A stretch of 33,961 bases of DNA from an uncultured Francisellaceae bacterium (GTDB lineage: Bacteria > Pseudomonadota > Gammaproteobacteria > Francisellales > CACEW01), in the NCBI GenBank assembly GCA_905612315.1, contig CAJQSL010000111.1:1-33961 (forward strand). Direction: 5' to 3'. A program made the translations under genes and the position numbers. The notes beneath the pieces are model-generated. The model was given only the letters and a program-made list of their open reading frames with translations. It was not told where the DNA came from and did not search any database. The first letter of the stretch is position 1. Every line of letters starts with the position of its first letter. This document shows, one piece after another, positions 14,576 through 21,481 of this stretch.

Positions 14576-16981
14576 ATGCCAATCACATGCAAGGTAGTAG
14601 AGGGACAACTAGAGTACAAATTGGGAGACGGCGCACCAGAGCAGAGATTACCCTACATAGGTCAGGAGCCGGACCGCGGATTCCTTACCGAAGACGGCAT
14701 GATCGAGGCCATAATGGAGGCGATCAAAAAGGCGGGGCAGGACGTGAGGGAAGAGCAGCACCGCCTATCGAGCGGCGCGGGCGAAGCGGCATCCCGGCAA
14801 CGGCTGGCGGCCAAAGCGGGGGGGCTACAGGCTCAAGGGGCCCGACTAATGGCATATATCGCGGCGAACAACCCACTGCGAGAAGACGGAGCCGGCCGCG
14901 CGCAGCACCCCCCAGCGGAGGCACGGCGCACCGCAACGGCATACCCGCGCACGAGCGGAGAAGAAGGCACAGCAGACGACACAGCAGCAGACACAGCAGC
15001 AGACACGGCAGATGCCGAGATGCCGGCCACGAGCGATGAGGACGAAGAAGCACATGAGGGAGGCGACGCCGCGGCGGCTAAGCCGGTAGTGGCGACAAAG
15101 CCAGACGCATTTGCCAGCTGGTGCAGGCGCACACCGGGAGTCGAGCCTTGGATGGCGAATTATTACGACCCCACGAGGCCCGGCGCGGCGGTGTTTACGC
15201 CCAAAAAGGAATACGGCCCAGTAGGAGACAGCGGCCACGTACTTAGACATAGCACGACGAGCCATACCGAGCCCGAGGGAGCGGCAGGGGGCGGAGGAGC
15301 GCGCATAACCCCTACACGACAGCCGGCCACCGAGCATTCCCCAGCGGGCGCAATCACTAGTTACCTGATAGACCCAGCTATAGTAGCCGCGGGCCAAGGT
15401 AAGGAATTAAAAGCGGCGTGCGTAGCAGCGATGATCGATTGGGCAGACACGGCCGAGGGCGGAGCGAATGTCGCGGACAGGAACGCCCCGTGCAAGTGGG
15501 ATGCGCAATGCGACGACTCAGCGCAGCAAAAGTTGCTGCAAGCAGCGATTAAGCCTGCGGCGGCTGAGCTCGTGGTGGCTGAGGCCAGAAACCATGCACG
15601 TCCCCAAGAAGGCGGAGCGCGCGCCCCCCAGGGCAATCCTACCGCAGCAGCGAGGATAGCGATGAAGGCGCTAATGGCGGAGGCAGTTACAGAAGCGGCA
15701 GCCCGACGAGCGAAGGGCGGCGAGCAATTGACGCAAGAAGCGGTCAAGCAGGCCGCACTTGAGATCGTGGAGGCCGCTGTGGCTGCAGTCGGAGCATCGC
15801 AAGGGGCTGCGATCACGATGGGACAGGTGTGGCTCCAGTTCAACGCCGGGGCGCGGGACGGAATGTGCAGGGCGGCGATAGAAGCCCAATGCGCGGACCT
15901 GCCCCCACGCGGACCGGATGGACGGAGAGCGGACGCACCAGAAGCCGGAGGAAGCGCTGACGTGGGCGCAGATACCGGCGCCGCAGACGACGCCGAGCAC
16001 AACCACGCCGACGGCGACGACGATGACGCCGACTACGACGACTACGACGACGCCGCCGACGACGACGAACAGCACGGCGGCGCCTCACCACACCCCGACT
16101 CAAGCGACGCCGCGCGCCGCGGGGCAGCGGAGGCCGCAAAAGATCAAGTGCAACGGGACGAGGCGCTAGCGCGCTCACTAGCAAAGGACGGAACCGGCGA
16201 CGAAGTGAAGCCCAATCCAGGCGCGGCGGATACGGCGGCGCTCGCGGAGCAGCAGCAGGAAGAGCAGCAGGTATTAGCGGACGCAGAAGCGAGTAAAGCG
16301 GACGAAGCACGCTTGGCGGCAGGGTTGGCAGCGTCACTAGCCGATGGCGCCAGCGGGGGAGGTGGAGCGGAAGTGGCCGAAGCGGACGGAGCCGTAGGAC
16401 CCGGAGCCGCTGGCGAGCCCCGGAGTGGGTTCGAAGCCTTGGAAGAAGGGATCGGGCGATTGGAAGCCGCGCTGGAAGCGGGCGAAGGAGCGAGCGAACG
16501 AGCCGACGTGAACCCCAAAGCAGGCACGGAGGCAGCGACGGGAGGCGGAGAAGAAGAACTCCAAGATGGCGCGACCGCGAGCGGTGGATTAGAGGCCGCG
16601 GAAGGCGCCGCCGCTAGCCGCCCACACCTTGACGACGGAGAATTATTGGCGGCCGCGTTCGACGGCCCCGGCAGCGGAGCGGACGGGGGCGGCGAGCCTG
16701 GCGGCGGCCTGATGGAGGACGTCCTGGCGAGCGGCGAGCAACAAGCCGTAGCGGCACGAGCAGCGGGCCAAGACTCGGCAGGAGAACCCGCCGCACCGCC
16801 AACTAACGGGAGTGCTGCTGCCCTTGGAGCAGGCGGAGCGGAGATGAACGGCGCAGCGGCGCCGCGGTCCCCTTTCAGCCCCCCCGCAGCGGGCGTGCGT
16901 GCGATCGTAGAAGGCGATGGTACAGAGAGTGATGCCAGCAGTGATGCGACCGTCAGTGTTGATGGGAGCCCAGGCCTCTAA
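14576..16981 (+). CDS. Large GC-rich, Ala/Gly/Asp-rich protein with UIM-like motifs
   Basis: 801 residues from ATG 14576 behind AAAAAGGAGAAGAAT. Not recognised. Residues 1-95 are mixed and helical. About 130-165 is Asp/Ala/Thr-rich. About 255-445 is Ala-rich, helical and the likeliest folded part (with several Cys and Trp). An acidic Asp/Tyr tract spans 480-499. The rest is low-complexity Gly/Ala/Glu. Two segments resemble ubiquitin-interacting motifs: DEALARSLAKD (528-538) and EARLAAGLAASLAD (577-590); in Ala-rich sequence this could be chance. With a U-box gene in the window, a host-directed effector is a reasonable guess. Many antisense frames are open; only this one has a strong ribosome binding site and a terminator. 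Confidence 0.65.
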   Translation: MPITCKVVEGQLEYKLGDGAPEQRLPYIGQEPDRGFLTEDGMIEAIMEAIKKAGQDVREEQHRLSSGAGEAASRQRLAAKAGGLQAQGARLMAYIAANNPLREDGAGRAQHPPAEARRTATAYPRTSGEEGTADDTAADTAADTADAEMPATSDEDEEAHEGGDAAAAKPVVATKPDAFASWCRRTPGVEPWMANYYDPTRPGAAVFTPKKEYGPVGDSGHVLRHSTTSHTEPEGAAGGGGARITPTRQPATEHSPAGAITSYLIDPAIVAAGQGKELKAACVAAMIDWADTAEGGANVADRNAPCKWDAQCDDSAQQKLLQAAIKPAAAELVVAEARNHARPQEGGARAPQGNPTAAARIAMKALMAEAVTEAAARRAKGGEQLTQEAVKQAALEIVEAAVAAVGASQGAAITMGQVWLQFNAGARDGMCRAAIEAQCADLPPRGPDGRRADAPEAGGSADVGADTGAADDAEHNHADGDDDDADYDDYDDAADDDEQHGGASPHPDSSDAARRGAAEAAKDQVQRDEALARSLAKDGTGDEVKPNPGAADTAALAEQQQEEQQVLADAEASKADEARLAAGLAASLADGASGGGGAEVAEADGAVGPGAAGEPRSGFEALEEGIGRLEAALEAGEGASERADVNPKAGTEAATGGGEEELQDGATASGGLEAAEGAAASRPHLDDGELLAAAFDGPGSGADGGGEPGGGLMEDVLASGEQQAVAARAAGQDSAGEPAAPPTNGSAAALGAGGAEMNGAAAPRSPFSPPAAGVRAIVEGDGTESDASSDATVSVDGSPGL

Positions 16982-17008
16982 GTCCCGGTGGCGCAGCCCC
17001 GGCCACCA

Positions 17009-17043
17009 GGCGGTATAGCGCGCCAGACCGCCCAAGTTTTTTT
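17009..17043 (+). terminator. Terminator after the 801-codon gene
   Basis: GGCGGT (17009-17014) pairs with ACCGCC (17027-17032), and a run of seven T follows at 17037-17043. It lies 28 bases past the stop codon. A GGTGG/CCACC hairpin just upstream may add to it. Confidence 0.8.
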
Positions 17044-17075
17044 GTTGCCAACCCATTGTGGGAGCAACAAAAAAA
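17037..17075 (-). terminator. T-run/A-run hairpin, likely minus-strand terminator
   Basis: TTTTTTTGTTGC (17037-17048) is the perfect inverse of GCAACAAAAAAA (17064-17075), with CCCA/TGGG pairing inside. Together with the preceding hairpin it makes a bidirectional terminator. The only minus-strand coding DNA upstream is the gene fragment at 17090-17192. Confidence 0.65.
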
Positions 17076-17089
17076 TAGCTACATGGGGA

Positions 17090-17192
17090 TCACTGGCTCT
17101 CAATAAATCCTATGCGCTTATGTAAAAAATCTCTCCAGCTTAAAGAAGAGGGTAGATCCACATCATCAATTCCACCTTGAACCCAGCGCCCC
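17090..17192 (-). pseudogene. Possible 3' remnant of a gene cut by the foldback element
   Basis: On the minus strand one frame reads RWVQGGIDDVDLPSSLSW then RDFLHKRIGFIESQ and a TGA stop, in AT-balanced DNA with ordinary protein-like composition. It has no start: the sequence runs straight into the arm of the inverted-repeat element at 17193. A terminator for the minus strand lies just beyond the stop. I do not recognise the family. Confidence 0.35.
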
Positions 17193-17861
17193 CAGACGCC
17201 GTCATTGCGAGGCTACGCCGAAGCAACCTCGGGTGGAGCGCGTAAGCGCGGACCCCGAACAGCTTAGCAAATATTTGATGATTATCTTAGTACACGACAA
17301 AACTATGAAAAAACTAAGAAAAAAGACCCTTCCCCTTTGGGGAAAGGTCAGAATCCACTGTGCACACACATCTTTTTGGTGGAGACTTAAAAAATATCTC
17401 CAAATAATAATAGATATTTATATTACTGAAAAGATCTGTAAAAATCATAGGATTAGTCCCTTCCCCTTTGGGGGAAGGTTAGGATGGGGGGATCCAGGCT
17501 GCAATTATTGATTATTTAATAATTGAATATTTAAACTAGACAAGATAATTATGTTAGTTTTTTTATCTGAAGATACGAATTTTTATATAATTTTAAATAA
17601 AAATAATAGTTGTAGCTAGCAATTGGCATGTGAGCAACAATGAATTTACTGATTGAAAACTGCAGTCTGGATGCCCCCATCCCAGCCTTCCCCCACAGGG
17701 GGAAGGGGCTTTTTTTATTATTTTATCGCAAGATTAAGGACTTTTTTCTTGGTTTTGTCGTGTACTAAGATAATCATCAAATATTTGCTAAGCTGTTCGG
17801 GGTCCGCGCTTCGCGCTCCACCCGAGGTTGCTTCGGCGTAGCCTCGCAATGACGGCGTCTG
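17193..17861. mobile_element. Nested inverted-repeat (foldback, MITE-like) element
   Basis: Outer arms 17193-17325 and 17741-17861 are inverted copies, differing mainly by about 12 extra bases on the left. Each holds smaller hairpins (CGAGG/CCTCG and GCGC/GCGC). Inner arms 17458-17503 and 17661-17708 are also inverted copies (TTCCCC...GGGGAAGG type), and a third related piece lies at 17327-17364. No transposase or long ORF is inside. The outer sequence GTCATTGCGAGG...GAAGCAA resembles dispersed palindromic repeats seen in many bacterial genomes. The element is thus probably a non-autonomous repeat or a mosaic of two repeat families. The 90-codon frame at 17233-17511 is judged noncoding. Confidence 0.85.
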
Positions 17862-18108
17862 AGGGCTTAAATTTTTAAGGTTAATCTTCTTTGTGGTAAG
17901 GTTAATCTTCCTTTGTGGATATAATTAAAGTACCAACGCATACGCTGGGTTTGATAGTATAAATTAATTTAAAATTATCCTATTCCTAGTACCAAAAAAT
18001 TGACAATTAGCACCTAAATAAATACAATAACACCCTGTTTTTTTAAAAGTTTTTAAAATGTTTTTAATGCTAATTGGTAGTATTAAGTTTAATTAGGATA
18101 ATAAAATT
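17862..18108 (+). other. Leader region of yceD with a short tandem repeat
   Basis: A 21-22 base tandem repeat (TAAGGTTAATCTTC(C)TTTGTGG) occupies 17876-17918. The remaining DNA is AT-rich and leads to the yceD promoter. With 16982-17861 it completes a gene-free stretch of 1.1 kb. Confidence 0.7.
18000..18028 (+). promoter_or_regulatory. Sigma-70 promoter of yceD
   Basis: TTGACA (18000-18005), a 17-base spacer and TACAAT (18023-18028). The likely transcript start near 18035 leaves a leader of about 75 bases before ATG 18109. Confidence 0.8.
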
Positions 18109-18738
18109 ATGTCAAATACGGATGAACTTATAGCTGATGATGCCACTTTTATGGTTGAAGTGCCATCTGTAGAACCTAAAGATGCAACTAAAATTGCTGA
18201 TTTAGTTATAAAAGATTTTACAGGGCGAGAAATAACTAATCTTAAAAGTATTAGGCATATAGATTTAATTCACGCTTGTCTGCGTGAGAAAAAATTTGAG
18301 TTTATTTTGAATAAAACTTTAAATGCTAGTTTCAAAGAGATAAAAATAAGCGCGAAGTTCTATTTTGGCAAAAATGAAAATGATATTTTACAAGATTATG
18401 GCAGATTTCAAAATAAGTTCGGAATTAAAGAAACCACTAAACCTGCTAAGAATTTGAAATTACAAATTTCAGGGGATCTTGAATTGGATTGTCAGGTTTG
18501 TTGTGAAAAGTTATCTAGAAATGTTTTACTTGATGAAGTTTATACTTTGGTTGATTCTTATGATGACTCAAAAGATAAAGATAAAACAAAATCAAATTTT
18601 CCAGATAATACAATTACTTTAGATGATTCTGACTTAATGAAGTTACTTTGCCCAAATGGAAGATTGGATTTGGTGCAAATTAGTGAACAGGAAGTTTTTT
18701 TAAGTTTGGATATGGTGCCTAAGCATGAGGGTTGTTAG
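18109..18738 (+). CDS. yceD: YceD/DUF177 family protein (23S rRNA accumulation)
   Basis: A 209-residue member of the DUF177 family, needed for normal 23S rRNA levels in E. coli and plants. The family core is GDLELDCQVCCEKLSRNV, with its Cys pair, followed by an acidic region and the ending EVFLSLDMVPKHEGC (E. coli has LALPVVPVHD). The order yceD-rpmF is widely conserved, but here 2.3 kb with higBA and a DUF4143 gene separates them. AGGA upstream of ATG 18109 supports the start. It is somewhat longer than the E. coli protein (173). Confidence 0.88.
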   Translation: MSNTDELIADDATFMVEVPSVEPKDATKIADLVIKDFTGREITNLKSIRHIDLIHACLREKKFEFILNKTLNASFKEIKISAKFYFGKNENDILQDYGRFQNKFGIKETTKPAKNLKLQISGDLELDCQVCCEKLSRNVLLDEVYTLVDSYDDSKDKDKTKSNFPDNTITLDDSDLMKLLCPNGRLDLVQISEQEVFLSLDMVPKHEGC

Positions 18739-18762
18739 GTTATTCGTAAAATGACTAATGTT

Positions 18763-19179
18763 TTAAATAAGGGCGTCTGCACTAATTCCAAAAAGTTTAC
18801 TAAGGGCTTTTACTTGCATAATAGTAAGCTTGCGTTTGCCGGTTAAAAATTTAGAGACATTTCCTTGACTGCCCATTATTTGTGCAAGATCAGTTTGTAC
18901 AAGGTTATTTTGTTGCATCATGTATTTAACTAGTTCATTTGGTTTAGTAAAGGATTTTACTTCCGGTAGATTTTTACTTTCATATTCACTGATATGATCT
19001 CCCATAATCTCGAGAATTGTGCTAAGAGGGTGGTTTATGTCATCGTCGACAATATCTACTATTTCTAGCATTTTTTCTTCGAGCCATTCAAGTTGATGGT
19101 TGTTATTTGGCTTTTGTAAAAGAGGTATTATCGCCTTTAAGCTGTTGCAGTTTTTGGTGATCTTTGCTGTATGTTTCAT
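18763..19179 (-). CDS. higA: HigA-type antitoxin (XRE helix-turn-helix)
   Basis: 138 residues. The C-terminal half (about 78-138) is an XRE helix-turn-helix: PNELVKYMMQQNNLVQTDLA, GSQGNVSKFLTGKRKL, then LSKLFGISADALI, as in HigA proteins. The N-terminal half has the acidic helices typical of toxin-binding parts of this family. Its start overlaps the toxin stop by four bases, so the pair is translationally coupled with the toxin first, the usual higBA order. It should neutralise the toxin and repress the shared promoter. Confidence 0.9.
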   Translation of the reverse strand: MKHTAKITKNCNSLKAIIPLLQKPNNNHQLEWLEEKMLEIVDIVDDDINHPLSTILEIMGDHISEYESKNLPEVKSFTKPNELVKYMMQQNNLVQTDLAQIMGSQGNVSKFLTGKRKLTIMQVKALSKLFGISADALI

Positions 19180-19484
19180 AATTCACCTTCTTCTAGCTTT
19201 CTTTGGTTAGATGGCTTGCTATATTGAGCATGAGTCCAAATTTCTCTTACGTATACTCGTTGGTTATTGTAGTGGATGCTTGTTATTAGCCTGTAATTAT
19301 TACCACCAATATCAAAGATGGTATATTTACCAATTACATCAGCACTAGCAAATGTTTTAGTAAGATCATGGTGATTGTTAGCCTTTACTTTTAATATTTT
19401 GTAGTACCAAAAATTTAAAGGAATAGTTGCTTGAGTATTATTAATTATATAATCGACTATTCTTTTACGGCTAATTACTCGCAT
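19176..19484 (-). CDS. higB: HigB-type mRNA interferase toxin
   Basis: 102 residues of the HigB family (RelE-like fold), which cleaves mRNA on the ribosome when free of antitoxin. Family features: MRVISRKRIVDYI at the start, FWYYKILKVKA, then TFASADVIGKYTIFDIGGNN, YRLITSIHYNNQRVYVREIWTHAQYSK. AAAGGTAGGAT stands before ATG 19484. The length is normal and no lesion is seen. The pair lies on the minus strand inside the yceD-rpmF cluster, so it is an insertion into that operon. Confidence 0.92.
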   Translation of the reverse strand: MRVISRKRIVDYIINNTQATIPLNFWYYKILKVKANNHHDLTKTFASADVIGKYTIFDIGGNNYRLITSIHYNNQRVYVREIWTHAQYSKPSNQRKLEEGEL

Positions 19485-19503
19485 ATCCTACCTTTATTTT
19501 GTT

Positions 19504-19532
19504 ATTATATGTCAAATATGAATATATGTCAA
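19504..19532 (-). promoter_or_regulatory. Consensus sigma-70 promoter of higBA with repeat operator
   Basis: On the minus strand: TTGACA (19532-19527), exactly 17 bases, TATAAT (19509-19504). Both boxes are perfect. The region consists of a perfect tandem repeat, ATATGTCAAATATGAAT at 19507-19523 and 19524-19540, so each unit brings a TTGACA. The repeats are a likely HigA operator, which would explain how so strong a promoter is held down. The leader to ATG 19484 is only about a dozen bases. Confidence 0.85.
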
Positions 19533-19622
19533 ATATGAATATATTTTTAAAGCTTTTAATGATTTATCGCATAATGTTAAAGGTATGTAAATTCATCACA
19601 TATAAAAATAAGTTATTTTTGG

Positions 19623-20813
19623 CTAAAAATTTGGACCAATGATTTTATCACCCCAGAGTATTTCAAGGAATTTCTTCCAATGAATTATATGTATTTTATC
19701 ATCTTTATTATTTGATTTGGCGGGAACTTTACGTTCTATGGTGTCTTGTGATATTAAATAATATTGTTTACAGATATTTTCTTCGGATAAAGCATAAAGC
19801 CCTTTTAGGTGTTTATCTTGTGTTCTATTGGTTGTTTTAACTTCTATAGCAATATCATCTTCGATTATAAAATCTACCTCTTGGCCATTTTTTGATTGCC
19901 AGTAGCTTAGGGATGCAAATTTTCTGGTATAGCTTAAATATGCACGAATTTCTAAAGCTATAAAGTGTTCAAACGCTTGGCCGTATAGGTCTGAGTGTGG
20001 GTCAATGCTGCGTATCCCAGCCATTATGTTTTTAACGCCTATATCAAAATAATAAAATTTTGCCGTGCTAATGGCCTTTCTTTTTCGGGTTTTTGTCCAG
20101 GCTGGTAACATAAATCCGAGAAAAGTATCTTCTAGTAGGTAATAATACTCTCTAATTGTTTTTGCTGGTATTCCAGTATCATTTGATATATTGGCAAAGT
20201 TCATCATGTTGCCGCTACTTAAGGCGGAGTGTCGTAAAAAGCGTGTGAATGTTGGTAGTTGCCTAACAAGTGCTTCGGCTTGTACTTCTTCTTTTAGGTA
20301 TGTATCTGCATATGCATGTAAGACCTCTTTTGGTTGGTCGCTAAGGTAGGCTAAAGGTAGCCCCCCATATAGTAGATACCTGTTTAAATCAAAATTGGGG
20401 ATTTCAAAATATGTCAGCGGGAATAGTTGGGCTTTTCTAGCTCTTCCTGCTAGTAAATTTGTATGGTGTTTCTTAAGTTTTCTTGCGCTGCTTCCAGTTA
20501 ATAAGAAATTTATCTTTTTTGATTCAATTAGGCGATGGACTTCGTTTAATAACTGAGGGATTTTTTGTATTTCATCAATGATAACTAGTTTGAATTTGTT
20601 ATCTTTAAAGTCATAAGCATCAATGATAGATTCTATATCTTTAGGATTATCGCTTAATCTAAAAAACATATCGCTATCTAAAAGATTTATAATAGGTGAA
20701 GATTCTTTGAGTTGTTGTTCTATTAGGGTTGATTTTCCCGTAAGGCGAGGTCCAAATAGAAAAAACGAGCTTTTCCTGAGTAGCGGAAGTAATTGTAGTT
20801 TTCTTGATAGCAT
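19623..20813 (-). CDS. AAA-type ATPase with C-terminal DUF4143
   Basis: A 396-residue protein of the AAA_14 plus DUF4143 family. Walker A is GPRLTGKST (21-29), Walker B LVIIDE (76-81), and the sensor-like LLTGSSARKL is near 104-113. The C-terminal part has EVDFI (312-316) and IEVK (323-326), as in PD-(D/E)XK nuclease folds. These genes are common in genomic islands, in varying copy number, and their physiological role is unknown. It is a single minus-strand gene with no strong ribosome binding site, placed between higBA and rpmF. It probably arrived with, or next to, higBA. Confidence 0.9.
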   Translation of the reverse strand: MLSRKLQLLPLLRKSSFFLFGPRLTGKSTLIEQQLKESSPIINLLDSDMFFRLSDNPKDIESIIDAYDFKDNKFKLVIIDEIQKIPQLLNEVHRLIESKKINFLLTGSSARKLKKHHTNLLAGRARKAQLFPLTYFEIPNFDLNRYLLYGGLPLAYLSDQPKEVLHAYADTYLKEEVQAEALVRQLPTFTRFLRHSALSSGNMMNFANISNDTGIPAKTIREYYYLLEDTFLGFMLPAWTKTRKRKAISTAKFYYFDIGVKNIMAGIRSIDPHSDLYGQAFEHFIALEIRAYLSYTRKFASLSYWQSKNGQEVDFIIEDDIAIEVKTTNRTQDKHLKGLYALSEENICKQYYLISQDTIERKVPAKSNNKDDKIHIIHWKKFLEILWGDKIIGPNF

Positions 20814-20870
20814 TTTTTTATATCCATAGTTTAGTTAATCTACTATATATTGTATATATAGCAGCATAAC

Positions 20871-20920
20871 TGCCGATTATCAAGATATTACGCAGTAAGG
20901 TTGCCGATTATCAAGATATT
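20871..20920. repeat. 19-bp direct repeat between the DUF4143 gene and rpmF
   Basis: TGCCGATTATCAAGATATT occurs at 20871-20889 and 20902-20920, 31 bases apart. It lies upstream of the minus-strand ATPase gene and of the rpmF promoter. It could be an operator pair or an insertion scar. Confidence 0.8.
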
Positions 20921-20948
20921 CAGCGCTCAAGCAATTAAAAAAAATGAA

Positions 20949-20977
20949 TTGATACACAGCTTGTGATCCAGTAGAAT
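20949..20977 (+). promoter_or_regulatory. Sigma-70 promoter of rpmF
   Basis: TTGATA (20949-20954), 17 bases, TAGAAT (20972-20977). It gives rpmF its own promoter after the cluster was separated from yceD. Confidence 0.7.
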
Positions 20978-21020
20978 ATGCACCAATTGAGATAGCTAAT
21001 AGATTTTATAGGAGCAAATA

Positions 21021-21221
21021 ATGGCAGTTCAAAAACATAAAGTAACCCGTTCTACACGAGGTATGCGCAGATCTCACGATAGTTTATCTGGCGTAAGCTT
21101 ATCACAAGATTCATACAGCGGAGAGACTCACCTGCGCCACCATGTTTCAGCGCAAGGTTATTTGCGCGGTAAAAAAGTAATTCATACTCCAGAAGAGCAA
21201 TACGAAGATGAAGATGAGTAA
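21021..21221 (+). CDS. rpmF: 50S ribosomal protein L32
   Basis: 66 residues: [20 protein letters not shown] and [21 protein letters not shown] are diagnostic for bL32. It is the form without zinc Cys pairs, as in E. coli. Unlike E. coli L32 (57 residues) it has an acidic C-terminal addition (EEQYEDEDE). AGGAG lies upstream of ATG 21021. It heads the fatty-acid gene cluster. Confidence 0.97.
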   Translation: MAVQKHKVTRSTRGMRRSHDSLSGVSLSQDSYSGETHLRHHVSAQGYLRGKKVIHTPEEQYEDEDE

Positions 21222-21481
21222 TTATTAGCTACTAATTATCTTGTTTGGAGATCCTGGTTTTTAATCTAAGTTAATATTTGCTATTTTTGGCTAGTATTTT
21301 GTTGTTTTAAATTCATTACTTAAAGCTATTTGGTTAGAACTATTGTTTAGTATTATTTCCTGGACGAATGCACTAAAACAATACACAATACTACTGTCAG
21401 GATTTTAGTGATTTTAAAGCTAGTATGCTTTATGTGCTAGCTGGTTTTATCTAAGTTAATTAACAAGTTGAAAATAAATTT
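21222..21481 (+). promoter_or_regulatory. rpmF-plsX spacer with hairpin and repeated motif
   Basis: AGCTAG (21418-21423) pairs with CTAGCT (21437-21442), followed by GGTTTT, a weak terminator or attenuator. The motif CTGGTTTTATCTAAGTTAA appears at about 21440-21458, and a variant (CTGGTTTTTAATCTAAGTTAA) at about 21249-21269. In reverse complement it matches the TTAGATAAAACCAGTTAA-type motif of the 13.3-kb and 14.3-kb repeats. Its meaning is unknown. Confidence 0.45.

Noticed and set aside
14724..17056. Many antisense and alternative-frame ORFs over the 801-codon gene, some over 160 codons
   Set aside because: They are shadows of a low-complexity GC-rich gene (Arg- or Ser/Ala-only compositions). 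Only the plus-strand frame from 14576 has a ribosome binding site and a terminator placed to match.
17233..17841. Two plus-strand ORFs (92 and 62 codons) in the foldback element
   Set aside because: Both run through inverted-repeat arms and translate repeat DNA. Neither has a ribosome binding site.
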